This document shows, in pieces, positions 1-9,500 of a stretch of DNA of 64,000 bases. The stretch covers positions 3,534,001-3,598,000 of the forward strand of contig NZ_CP068083.1 of NCBI RefSeq assembly GCF_016725325.1, written 5' to 3'. Within the stretch, counting starts at the first letter, position 1. Each line of letters begins with the position of its first letter. The position numbers were made by a program, and so were the translations under genes. Under the pieces are notes generated by a model, which saw nothing but the letters and a program-made list of their open reading frames with translations, was not told where the DNA came from and made no database searches. The DNA comes from Sphingobacterium spiritivorum (GTDB taxonomy: Bacteria; Bacteroidota; Bacteroidia; Sphingobacteriales; Sphingobacteriaceae).

Positions 1-122
1 CAAAATCAAAAGTTGTTTCCATGTACTTTTATGAAAAATTAGAGGGCTAAGGTAAGGGTATTTTTAGGTATTTTAAAATTTTAGTAGACATTCCTCTGAC
101 ACGCCATATGAATATCATTTGT

Positions 123-130
123 TATTTTTG
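123..130 (+). promoter_or_regulatory. Bacteroidota -7 element, candidate promoter of the GH144-like gene
   Basis: TATTTTTG matches the TAnnTTTG consensus of the Bacteroidota primary sigma factor. It lies about 64 bases before the ATG at 194. No clear TTG-type -33 box was found at the usual 19-21 base spacing, so the call rests on the -7 element alone. Confidence 0.4.
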
Positions 131-193
131 TATCATCCAAAGTGACATTCATGTTTTTGTAAGCATCTATACTATTTGGTTTATTTTACTGCT

Positions 194-2377
194 ATGATTA
201 AATATTACTATCTCATATTAACCTGCATGTTGCTGGTATCTAATACATTGAAAGCGGATACTTATCCGGAAGTTGTGTTTGATAATAGTCTTGTAGGAGG
301 GAGTTATGCAAAGAGTTTAGTTCATTATTCCGGTGGCAGCTGGGTCGAGAATGTCCGCAAACATCTGTTAGTGTCTGACACTCTTTTTTTTACTCCCGGT
401 AACGCCTTGTCTCTGAAATACCATGCTTCTGTAACCGGCAATTGGGAAGCAGATATCTTGTATAGCCGTCAAAAGTTTTTTTATCAGGTAGCTAAAAAAG
501 ATGTTTTGGTTTTTAAGATGTATGTTCAGACTGCAGATACTAAAATAGAGGAATTACCTAAAGTGCTTCTGAAACAAGGGTTTAAGCAAACTGAACCTGT
601 TTCACTAGCCAATTTTATTGATGATTTTGAACCTAATATGTGGGTCAATGTGGAAATTCCGGTTGATAAGATTAAAGGATTCGAGGAAGGGGCTATCAGA
701 TCTGTAAGTTTTGTACAGGGAAATTCTTCAGCGAAGACGCATCATATCCTCCTGGATCAGATTGAGTTTTTACCCAGGAATCCATCCAATGTTAAATTGT
801 CTTCTCCGGCCATCTTATCTGAAGCAAAGGCATATGATAAACAAGTGTTGTTGAGCTGGCAATTGCCGCTGACACCAAGTATACGTTATATCAAGATCTA
901 CCGTTCAACGGATAAGGAGAATTTTGAGCCTGTAGCGATCCGCCCGATTCAGATGCAAAGCTGTCTGGATCGTGTGCCGGAGATAGATAAAACGTACTAT
1001 TATAAGATCGCATGGGTAGATTATGATTATATTGAATCTCCTTTTTCTGCCATTAAAGAGGTGAAAACAAAGAAATTGTCAGATGAGGAACTGCTCAACG
1101 TCGTGCAGGCTGCACATATAAATTATTTTCTGGAAAATTTTGACTTTAACAGTGGTATGTATATGCCATATCGCCGAAAGGATAAGGCTATTGTGTCAGT
1201 CAGAGAATCCGGATATGCTGCAATGGCGCTGATTGTGGGTGCGGAAAGAAAGTTTGTCAACCGGAATGTCGTATTGGCCCGATTCACAAAAATGGTTAAC
1301 TTTCTGAAGAAAGTACAACACAAAAACGGTGTTTTTCCGGAATATTTTGACGGGAGAACAGGTTTGCCAGAATACAGACAACATATACCTAAATATAGTC
1401 TGACAGCAACCACAGCCATGATGGAAGCTTTACTTATTGCGCGGCAATACTTCTTTAAAGAAGATGTGGCTGAGGAAAAAGCACTTCGCGAAAATATAAC
1501 AGCATTATGGGAACGGATCGACTGGAAGGTATTCTCTTCAGGAGAACATAATAATGTGCTTTGGGATAGCTGGTCTCCGGTAGATAGTACCAAAAGGTCA
1601 CATATATTAGGCGGTTTCAACAGCAGTCTGAATACGTATTTATTGGCGATGTCTTCACCTACACATCCTGTTTCTACAGATGCCTATACATTTGGTTTTG
1701 GCAATGTTCACGTCCATAGTAATCAATTGCCGACTTATTTTTCAAGATTCGTTGTAGGAGAAATAGCTTCTGTAGATTCTGTCACGCTGGAAGAGAGTTC
1801 TTCAGATACTTCTCAGACACTGTGGTCAAGATCCATGATAAGAGACACTGTGGAATATGGCCTGCAAACCAAAGTTCCGGATATTGGAGTTCCGCTTGTA
1901 GATGTATATCGTATGTTCTATACCTTAGATCCCCGTGATAAAAAAGATTCTTTACTCGATTACAATACGGAGGTTCGGAATATGATCCGTATTGCCAAAA
2001 GAAGAGATAATGAAATGGGAGTAGGAACAGCATTTTCGGATGTATGGGGATATTATAAGGTAAAAGATACCGTTTCTTTAACACGTATTAACCCCGCAGT
2101 AGGGCCTTCAGCTCTATTTATCGATAAAGAGATCGGTATGAAGGCAATGAAAACCCTGTACGAAAAATATGCTGATATTCTGTTTACGGAATATGGGTTC
2201 AGGGCGTGGTTAGACCTGAAAGATAATGATGTGTCTGATGAATACTTGGCTGTAAATCAGGCAACAGTTGCAATAATGATAGAAAATTCGCGTTCCGGCT
2301 TGATATGGGAGCTGTATCGGGAGATACCGGAAATTAAAGCGTTATCAGACAAACTGTTTAAGACGGAGAAAAAATGA
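194..2377 (+). CDS. Secreted glucoamylase-like (PF10091 / GH144-type) protein
   Basis: A 727-residue exported protein. After a signal peptide (MIKYYYLILTCML...) comes a beta-rich region to about residue 200, then a fibronectin-III-like module at roughly 205-295 (LLSWQLP, KIYRSTDKENF). The C-terminal ~420 residues resemble the alpha/alpha glucoamylase-like domain shared with GH144 endo-beta-1,2-glucanases: ESGYAAMALIVGAERKF, NGVFPEYFDG, DAYTFGFG, and a C-terminal EYLAVNQATVAIMIENSRSG stretch typical of that domain. The canonical central motif of the family is not obvious, so enzyme activity on beta-1,2-glucan is only inferred. The open frame extends back to a TTG at 176, but the ATG at 194 starts the hydrophobic leader directly. 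The gene overlaps the next by 4 bases (ATGA), so the two are probably co-transcribed. It is not beside a SusCD pair. Confidence 0.75.
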   Translation: MIKYYYLILTCMLLVSNTLKADTYPEVVFDNSLVGGSYAKSLVHYSGGSWVENVRKHLLVSDTLFFTPGNALSLKYHASVTGNWEADILYSRQKFFYQVAKKDVLVFKMYVQTADTKIEELPKVLLKQGFKQTEPVSLANFIDDFEPNMWVNVEIPVDKIKGFEEGAIRSVSFVQGNSSAKTHHILLDQIEFLPRNPSNVKLSSPAILSEAKAYDKQVLLSWQLPLTPSIRYIKIYRSTDKENFEPVAIRPIQMQSCLDRVPEIDKTYYYKIAWVDYDYIESPFSAIKEVKTKKLSDEELLNVVQAAHINYFLENFDFNSGMYMPYRRKDKAIVSVRESGYAAMALIVGAERKFVNRNVVLARFTKMVNFLKKVQHKNGVFPEYFDGRTGLPEYRQHIPKYSLTATTAMMEALLIARQYFFKEDVAEEKALRENITALWERIDWKVFSSGEHNNVLWDSWSPVDSTKRSHILGGFNSSLNTYLLAMSSPTHPVSTDAYTFGFGNVHVHSNQLPTYFSRFVVGEIASVDSVTLEESSSDTSQTLWSRSMIRDTVEYGLQTKVPDIGVPLVDVYRMFYTLDPRDKKDSLLDYNTEVRNMIRIAKRRDNEMGVGTAFSDVWGYYKVKDTVSLTRINPAVGPSALFIDKEIGMKAMKTLYEKYADILFTEYGFRAWLDLKDNDVSDEYLAVNQATVAIMIENSRSGLIWELYREIPEIKALSDKLFKTEKK

Positions 2378-3207
2378 TAAGTGGATTAAATGATCTGAAA
2401 AATCTTTCAGATAGTCTCAAAAAGCAGACAAAATTAATGCCTGTGCTTTTTGTTGGTCATGGTTCGCCAATGAATGGGATCGAAGACAATGAATTCTCCC
2501 GAAACTGGAGCAGTATGGCTAAAGAAATCCCTCAACCGGAAGCAGTATTAGTCATTTCGGCTCATTGGTATACGGATAGCACTAAAGTGACAGCTATGGA
2601 AAAACCGAAGACGATTCATGATTTTTATGGATTTCCAAAAGAACTGTTTGCTGTGAATTATCCTGCTCCCGGTAGTCCCGAACTGGCAATGGAAACAAAA
2701 TCGCTGATTTCGCATACACAGGTTGAGCTCGATCATGACTGGGGGCTGGATCACGGAACCTGGACCGTCGTCAGATATATGTATCCCGATGCGAAAATTC
2801 CGGTATTACAACTCAGTATCGATTACAGGCAACATCCCTCATGGCATTATGAGCTTGGTAAAGAATTACTTGCTCTACGTAAAAAAGGAGTATTGATTAT
2901 CGGTAGCGGCAATATGGTGCATAATCTCCGGATGGTTTCCTGGGATATGATTAATGGAGGAGGCTATGATTGGGCGTACCAGATGAATGATACATTCAAG
3001 AAACTGATCGATAACAAAGAGCATCAGAAACTGATTCGGTATGATGAACTTGGTTCAGGAGCAATGCTTGCGATCCCTACTCCGGAGCACTATCTTCCGT
3101 TGTTGTACACTTTATCTTTACAGCAATCTAATGAAGGAGTATCATTTTTTAACGATAAGCTGGTGGGCGGGTCTTTGAATATGACTTCTCTTAAAATATC
3201 GCAATAA
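2374..3207 (+). CDS. ygiD: 4,5-DOPA extradiol dioxygenase-like protein (LigB superfamily)
   Basis: A 277-residue cytoplasmic protein of the YgiD/LigB-type class III extradiol dioxygenase family. Members open catechol-type rings such as DOPA using a metal held by histidines. Visible family marks are VGHGSPMN (H29), VISAHWYT (H64), the LDHDWGLDHGTW block, SGNMVHNLR (H183) and a late PTPEHYLPLLY segment. The length matches the family (about 260-280). The start overlaps the stop of the upstream glucoamylase-like gene by 4 bases, which implies translational coupling; no functional link between the two is evident. The natural substrate in this organism cannot be told from sequence. Confidence 0.88.
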   Translation: MISGLNDLKNLSDSLKKQTKLMPVLFVGHGSPMNGIEDNEFSRNWSSMAKEIPQPEAVLVISAHWYTDSTKVTAMEKPKTIHDFYGFPKELFAVNYPAPGSPELAMETKSLISHTQVELDHDWGLDHGTWTVVRYMYPDAKIPVLQLSIDYRQHPSWHYELGKELLALRKKGVLIIGSGNMVHNLRMVSWDMINGGGYDWAYQMNDTFKKLIDNKEHQKLIRYDELGSGAMLAIPTPEHYLPLLYTLSLQQSNEGVSFFNDKLVGGSLNMTSLKISQ

Positions 3208-3232
3208 ACAGGAATTAATTGAGGAATTACGC

Positions 3233-3240
3233 TATTTTTG
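3233..3240 (+). promoter_or_regulatory. -7 element, candidate promoter of the OmpA-type lipoprotein
   Basis: TATTTTTG, a full TAnnTTTG match, 48 bases before the ATG at 3288. It lies inside the longest open frame that starts with TTG at 3219, which argues against that upstream start. Confidence 0.45.
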
Positions 3241-3287
3241 TTATATTTATCGAACAAAATCATAAAATTCAAAAGAATTATCATTTC

Positions 3288-3809
3288 ATGAAGCAATTAA
3301 ACATATTTACACTGATTTTATTTTGTGCTGTTTCCTTATTTTCCTGTAAGCAACAGGCGCTGACTGTTAATCCTGGAGCGGTGCTGTCAAAAGATGGCAC
3401 AGATGATGGATTGAAAAATGTCAAGGAAGAATTTAAAGATGCTTCCAGAACAGAAGAAGGAATTAAATTCTCATTATCATCTGACTTTTTATTTCCGACA
3501 AACTCTTCTTACCTGACGGATAAATCTAAAGGTGAACTGAGTAAACTGGCTAAATTGCTGAAAGATAATTCTAAAACAAAAATCCGTGTAGACGGACATA
3601 CAGATGCAACAGGTACACCGGAATATAATTTGTGGTTGTCTGATAAAAGAGCAGTTTCCGTTAAGAAGTTTTTAGTAGATTCCGGAATCTCCGAAAGTCG
3701 TATTACCACGAAAGGAATCGGACAGGCAAAACCAGTAGCAGATAATAAAACTCCTGAAGGACGTCAGATGAACAGACGTGTAGAAGTCGTATTACTCAAT
3801 CAGAAATAA
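3288..3809 (+). CDS. OmpA-family outer-membrane lipoprotein
   Basis: A 173-residue lipoprotein. The N-terminus MKQLNIFTLILFCAVSLFSC is a signal peptide ending in a lipobox (LFSC). A short linker leads into an OmpA C-terminal peptidoglycan-binding domain: FLFPTNSSYLT, RVDGHTDATGTPEYNLWLS, ITTKGIGQAKPVADN and the closing RQMNRRVEVVL. It probably tethers the outer membrane to peptidoglycan. The start at 3288 is preferred over an upstream TTG because it begins the signal peptide and lies downstream of a -7 element. A strong hairpin terminator follows, so this is likely a single-gene unit. Confidence 0.87.
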   Translation: MKQLNIFTLILFCAVSLFSCKQQALTVNPGAVLSKDGTDDGLKNVKEEFKDASRTEEGIKFSLSSDFLFPTNSSYLTDKSKGELSKLAKLLKDNSKTKIRVDGHTDATGTPEYNLWLSDKRAVSVKKFLVDSGISESRITTKGIGQAKPVADNKTPEGRQMNRRVEVVLLNQK

Positions 3810-3830
3810 TATTAAAAGATATAAACCGAA

Positions 3831-3856
3831 GGGCAGTTGAAAAACTGCCCTTTTTT
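3831..3856. terminator. Rho-independent terminator, probably bidirectional
   Basis: GGGCAGTT / AACTGCCC with a GAAA loop, followed by six T. It sits between the OmpA-type lipoprotein and the converging gene at 3855-4109 and touches the stop of the latter. Confidence 0.85.
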
Positions 3857-4109
3857 ATTTTACAGGGATCTGATCCTTGATTAAAGGATACTTATGTCTT
3901 AACGAAAAGAGATAGACACATGATCCGATAACAGGCAGAAAGAATACTAGTACAATCATTAAAATTTTATCGCCACTATCTGTAAATTGTCTTTTAAGGA
4001 TGTCAACTAATGATATGATAATCAGAATAGTTGGAATAAAGCACATGAAGATCAGCATTAAAATGAGAATCAACTCCTGCGTTCCGATATTTAAAAAAAG
4101 TAAGTTCAT
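3855..4109 (-). CDS. Small two-helix membrane protein, PLDc_N-like
   Basis: An 84-residue integral membrane protein with two hydrophobic helices: residues about 11-35, and a second around DKILMIVLVFFLPVIGSCVY. The pattern of a helix, a short polar loop with D-ILKRQF, a second helix with a P-x-x-G-x-x-x-Y motif and a short basic tail matches the PLDc_N domain (PF13396). That domain also occurs as free-standing small proteins in this phylum. Function is unknown; it is not itself a phospholipase. It converges on the OmpA-type lipoprotein. Confidence 0.7.
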   Translation of the reverse strand: MNLLFLNIGTQELILILMLIFMCFIPTILIIISLVDILKRQFTDSGDKILMIVLVFFLPVIGSCVYLFSLRHKYPLIKDQIPVK

Positions 4110-4312
4110 AAGGTTAAAAATTGTTATACCTAAAGATAGTAAAAAACACAGTGTTTAAGAGAAAGAATTAGTAATAATATAAAGGAAGAGCGTTATATTC
4201 GCTATCAGAATAAAATTGTTCTGTATATCAGGGGATCATATTATCTTGAAGATTCAGAGCGAGAAATAAACAACTCAAACCAACAGTTTTCAACAACTGT
4301 AAAAATTTATCT

Positions 4313-6271
4313 ATGAAACGACTACTTCTTTTTATTATACTGCTACTCCAATACACATATTCTGTTGCGCAGGATAACAAATATAAAATTTATACCGATA
4401 GTCTGTCGAAAGTACTGCAAACAGCCCCTAATGACAGTGTTAAAGCCCGGTCTGCTTACCTGCTTTCTAATCATTGGGTCAAACAAAAGGATACCTTGCA
4501 ATCTTTGAAATACCTGGAGAAAGCCAGGCAATTAAGCGGAAAAAATAGTTATCTGAATGCACTCTATGCCTTTTATAAAGGAAGTTATTTGTTTATTAAG
4601 GATGGAGAGACGCAGGAATGTATGGACTTATATAAGCAGGCCGCCCTTTTATTTGCTAAGCATAAAAGCAAAGAAAGCTATGAGTTTCAGGTCAAGAGCT
4701 GGCATAATTATGCGATGATGCTCGATCACAAAGATGACAAAAAAGGGATGGTAGAAATACTGATTAAAAAAGCCATTCCTGCAGCAGAACTGGCAGAAGA
4801 TTATGAATGGGTTGCACGGTCCTATGGGAACATAGGAATGGCATTTGCAAATACAGCCACATACGATAAGGCGATTGAATATTACGAAAAGAGTATCCGC
4901 TATTATGAGCAGCATAACCTTTCAAAAGACAGATACGCCATCATACTGTTAGATCTTGCACGTGTATATGTAGAATCCAAAAAGTCTGAAAAAGCCACAG
5001 CTTATATCCGGAAGGCGGAAACCATACTGCGCACTTTACCTAAATCTGTTGCGCATCTCATATTGGGAGAAACAGCATCTATGTACTATCAGCATAGAAA
5101 AGACTACAATAAAGCAGAAGAATATATTAAAGAAGCTATAGCTGTTGCTACAGAACTGGATATGCCGTATGAGCTGAATACGCTCCGGTATCAATACTTT
5201 AATGTCTATTTTAATCAGAGAAAATTCCCCCTTGCGCTGAAAGAGTTATATACAGTAATGGAAAATATCCCTTTTGAGATGGCAAATAACCGGCAGCAAA
5301 TTGCATTGGATCTTTCTGATACCTATAAAGAAATGGGTGACTACAAAAATGCACTTATCTGGATGAAGAACCATGCAACATTAAAGGATAGCATTTATGA
5401 AGCAAACACGAAGAAAGAAATAGCGGATCTTGAAATTAAATTTAAAACAGCAGAAAAAGAGAAAAAAATAGTTCAGTTAGAAGCTGAAAAGCAACAGACG
5501 CAGCTGCAACAAAAGAATCAGCTTTTATTTAGCTGGATATTAGGTATTGGTGCCTGTTTATTACTCTGTGTCCTCTCTGTATTTATATATTTATACAAGC
5601 AACACAAGAAACAGGCACAGCAACAACTTGGCATCTTAAAGCAACAGCAGGAATTGAAATTTGCGCAGGCTATGCTGGCAGGTGAAGAACAGGAACGAAG
5701 CCGTTTGGCACGTGATCTTCACGATGGCCTCGGAGGTGCATTGGTCGGTATTAAATATAAACTCGCAGCGGAAGCTGATACAACAAGTATTAACGATATA
5801 CGTACTCAACTGGATAACAGTATTAGCGAGCTAAGGCATATTGCCCGTAATATGATGCCTGAAACATTAGTTCGTTCCGGACTTACAGTGGCTTTAGAAG
5901 ATTTATGTACATCTCTACATCGTGAAGGTCTGGTTATTGATTTGCAATGTGACGAGATAAAAAGTGATACTCCTCTAGGCGTACAATCCAATATTTACAG
6001 GATTATTCAGGAATTATTAAACAATGCTATCCGTCATGGGAATGCAACTAGAATCATCGTACAATGTTTTCAGAATGATGAGGGTTTTCTCATTACTGTC
6101 GAAGATAACGGGTCGGGATTTGATGTCAGTCAAACAGAGCAGCAGGGGAAAGGTATAGGTTTGCAGAATGTAAGAATGCGTGCTTCCTACATGAAAGGAA
6201 ATGTAGATATAAGCTCTGTTGAGGGTGAAGGGACAAGTGTCAGCATAGAGTTGTTATTTGGTGAGGGGTAA
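4313..6271 (+). CDS. TPR-containing sensor histidine kinase (HisKA_3 / NarX-type)
   Basis: A 652-residue membrane sensor kinase. A signal sequence is followed by a periplasmic array of TPR motifs (about residues 25-360, e.g. YGNIGMAFANTATYDKAIEYYEKS). Then come a coiled coil rich in K/E/Q (about 365-405), a single transmembrane helix (LFSWILGIGACLLLCVLSVFIYLY, split here as two stretches) and a cytoplasmic kinase. The HisKA_3 box is RLARDLHDGLGG with phospho-acceptor H470, the N-box is QELLNNAIRHGNA (N570/N571), and the G-boxes are VEDNGSGFD and GKGIGLQNVRMRA. HisKA_3 kinases normally pair with LuxR/NarL regulators; none is adjacent, so it is an orphan here. A short inverted repeat, ACAGTT/AACTGT (4283-4300), lies just before the start codon. 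Confidence 0.88.
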   Translation: MKRLLLFIILLLQYTYSVAQDNKYKIYTDSLSKVLQTAPNDSVKARSAYLLSNHWVKQKDTLQSLKYLEKARQLSGKNSYLNALYAFYKGSYLFIKDGETQECMDLYKQAALLFAKHKSKESYEFQVKSWHNYAMMLDHKDDKKGMVEILIKKAIPAAELAEDYEWVARSYGNIGMAFANTATYDKAIEYYEKSIRYYEQHNLSKDRYAIILLDLARVYVESKKSEKATAYIRKAETILRTLPKSVAHLILGETASMYYQHRKDYNKAEEYIKEAIAVATELDMPYELNTLRYQYFNVYFNQRKFPLALKELYTVMENIPFEMANNRQQIALDLSDTYKEMGDYKNALIWMKNHATLKDSIYEANTKKEIADLEIKFKTAEKEKKIVQLEAEKQQTQLQQKNQLLFSWILGIGACLLLCVLSVFIYLYKQHKKQAQQQLGILKQQQELKFAQAMLAGEEQERSRLARDLHDGLGGALVGIKYKLAAEADTTSINDIRTQLDNSISELRHIARNMMPETLVRSGLTVALEDLCTSLHREGLVIDLQCDEIKSDTPLGVQSNIYRIIQELLNNAIRHGNATRIIVQCFQNDEGFLITVEDNGSGFDVSQTEQQGKGIGLQNVRMRASYMKGNVDISSVEGEGTSVSIELLFGEG

Positions 6272-6436
6272 GGTGTTGGTAGATAGTGTGTTCTGTGTTT
6301 GTTGCTGTATCGGTGATGTCTTGCTGCATGCAGTGGCTTTGTTTCTGAACTCTTGAACCTTTGCTTATAATTTATTGTAGATTAACAGGATAAAAGATAT
6401 CCCATTTTTTAAAGTGAGATGACTGGAAATCTTTAG

Positions 6437-6444
6437 TAATTTTG
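6437..6444 (+). promoter_or_regulatory. -7 element, candidate promoter of dnaE
   Basis: TAATTTTG, a full TAnnTTTG match, 76 bases before the dnaE ATG. No clear -33 box was seen. Confidence 0.45.
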
Positions 6445-6519
6445 TAACTTCATGGAAGCTTTGAGCTGTATATTTTATGTTGCTCAGGTCGCAGTAAGAA
6501 AAGGATAAGGAAGGACGAT

Positions 6520-9500
6520 ATGTATATAATTTTTGATACGGAAACTACAGGTTTACCTAAAAGATGGGATGCACCGATTACGGATACCGATAACTGGCCC
6601 AGATGTATACAAATTGCATGGCAGCTTCATGATGATATGGGAAATATGGTGGAGCATGCAGATTTTCTCATCGCACCGGATGGCTTTAATATCCCTTATG
6701 ACTCTGAAAAGATACATGGTATATCTACAGAGCTAGCTCAGGAACGTGGTATTCCGATTCAGGAAGCACTGGTTAAATTCAATGAAGCATTGGCAAAAGC
6801 CAAATTTGTTGTCGGACAGAATATAGGGTTTGACGTGAATATCATGGGATGTGAATTCTACCGTTACGGAGTAGAGTCTCCTATGGCTGTAATGCCTGTG
6901 CTGGATACCTGTACGGAAGTAACAGCTGAATTGCTGAAACTTCCCGGTGGACGTGGAGGTCGGTTTAAACTTCCTAATCTGACGGAATTACACACTTATC
7001 TTTTTGGAGTTGCTTTTGCCGAAGCACACAATGCAACCGCCGATGTGGAAGCAACGACCCGTTGTTTTCTTGAATTAGTACGTCTTGAGGTTTTTACATT
7101 AGATCAGCTTCAGCAGGATACCGGATACTTTGTTGAGTTTAAAACGCACAATCCTGGACCGATAGAAACGGTAGGTCTCAAACATCTGAACCTGAAAAAG
7201 GCTTCAGATGAGATCAGAGCCCGTCAGCAAACTTCAGGAGCAGATGAAATTGTCATTGATGAGGAAGCTGCGGCTGCCTTGGATGATGCTGTATTTGCTC
7301 ATTTACATAATCACTCTCAATTCTCAGTTTTACAATCCACCATTTCTATAGGAGGTCTGGTTGACGCGGCTGTTAAAAATAAAATGCCCGCAGTAGCCCT
7401 GACCGATCATGGAAATATGATGGGGGCTTTCCATTTTGTAAGCCGTGTACTCGGTCATAATAAGGATGCGGAAACCAAAAATCAGGAACTTATAGATAAC
7501 GGAGAGGAACCTACTGAGATTATAGTCAAACCTATTGTAGGATGTGAGTTCTTTATCTGTGAGGATCACCTTGACAAGAGTCGGAAAGATAATGGTTATC
7601 AGGTTGTCTTCCTGGCTAAAAATAAAAATGGCTATCATAATCTGGCAAAAATGTCATCGGTAGCGTATACAAAAGGATTTTATTATGTACCGCGTATTGA
7701 CAAAAAAGTCGTAGAACAGTACAAAGAAGATATTATCGTTCTTTCGGGTAATTTACAGGGTGAAATCCCGAATAAGATACTCAACATCGGAGAGAATCAG
7801 GCGGAAGAAGCACTGATCTGGTGGAAAGAACAATTTGGGGAAGACTTCTATATCGAGGTTATGCGTCACGGACAGGAAGATGAAAACCGTGTCAATGAAA
7901 CATTAGTTGCTCTGGCGCGCAGGCATGAAGTAAAAGTCATCGGAACGAACAATACGTATTATGTCAATAAAGCGGATGCACATGCTCATGATATCTTACT
8001 CTGTGTAAAAGACGGAGAGAAGCTTTCTACGCCAAAGGGAAGAGGTCGTGGTTTCCGCTTTGGATTGCCCAATCAGGAATACTATTTTAAGCCTGCTTCT
8101 GAAATGAAGAAGGTATTCGCCGATCTTCCGGAAGCCATTGTCAATATTCAGGAGATTATTGATAAAGTAGAAATTTTCAAACTCAACAGGGATGTTTTGC
8201 TGCCTAAGTTTGAAATCCCCGAACAGTTCCAGGTACAGGAAGATAATGAAGATGGGGGTAAAAGAGGGGAGAACAAGTATCTGGCACATCTCACCTATGT
8301 AGGTGCAGAGAAAAGATATGCAGAGATTACAGATGATATCCGGGAGCGGCTGGACTTTGAACTGGCTACAATTGAAAAGACAGGATATCCGGGTTATTTT
8401 CTTATTGTTCAGGATTTTATTGCCGAAGCCCGCAATATGGGGGTTTCGGTAGGTCCGGGACGTGGATCTGCTGCCGGATCAGCCGTTGCTTATTGTCTGG
8501 GTATTACAAATATCGACCCGATTCAGTACGATTTGCTTTTTGAACGTTTCCTGAATCCGGATCGTGTATCCATGCCCGATATTGATATTGACTTTGATGA
8601 TGAGGGCCGGGGAAGGGTCATGCAATATGTAATTGATAAGTACGGTGCTTCTCAGGTTGCACAGATCATTACCTATGGAACTATGGCCGCCAAATCTTCG
8701 ATCAAAGATACAGCCCGTGTATTGGATCTTCCGCTTGCAGAAGCCAATGAGATTGCCAAGCTGATTCCTAATCTCAAGCTGAGCAAGATCTTCAATATGG
8801 ATGAAAAAGCATTGAAGGAAGCTCTTCGGGCTGAAGAGCTTGAAGCTGTTCATAAGCTTATCTCTCTTGCTGATGGCGCGGGACTTGAAGCCGAGACAAT
8901 CAAGCAGGCAAGAGTACTTGAAGGTTCTATGCGGAATACAGGTATTCACGCCTGTGGGGTTATTATTACGCCGGATGATATCACTAATTTCGTCCCGGTT
9001 TCGTTGGCGAAAGACTCTGATCTTTATGTCACGCAGTTTGATAACTCCGTGGTAGAAAGTGCGGGTCTCCTGAAGATGGACTTTTTGGGATTAAAGACAT
9101 TAACTCTTATTAAGGATACAGTTGCTAACGTCAAATTGAGACATAATCTGGATCTTGATCCTGATAATTTCCCGATAGATGATCAGTTAACATATGAATT
9201 ATTCCAGCGTGGTGAGACGATAGGTGTATTCCAGTACGAGTCGCCCGGTATGCAGAAACACATGAAGGATCTCAAGCCAACAGTGTTTGCCGATCTGATT
9301 GCGATGAATGCCCTGTATCGTCCGGGACCAATGGAGTATATCCCAAGCTTTATTAAACGTAAACACGGAATAGAGCCGATTGTATACGATCTGGATGCCT
9401 GTGAGGAGTATCTGAAAGAAACTTATGGTATTACGGTCTATCAGGAACAGGTAATGCTCCTGTCGCAGAAACTCGCCGGATTCTCAAAAGGTGATGCCGA

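Noticed and set aside
176..193. TTG start extending the GH144-like gene.
   Set aside because: The six added residues add nothing to the signal peptide; the ATG at 194 begins it directly.
1123..1620. 165-residue antisense frame in the GH144-like gene.
   Set aside because: Same reasoning: shadow of a real gene with cysteine- and serine-rich nonsense translation.
194..2377. Membership of the GH144-like gene in a PUL.
   Set aside because: No SusC/SusD pair, transporter or carbohydrate regulator is within 14 kb; its partner is a dioxygenase.
3219..3287. Upstream TTG start for the OmpA-type lipoprotein.
   Set aside because: It spans a -7 element and would put 23 non-signal residues before the lipoprotein signal.
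8479..8949. 156-residue antisense frame within dnaE.
   Set aside because: dnaE is intact and highly conserved here; the opposite frame shows no domain.
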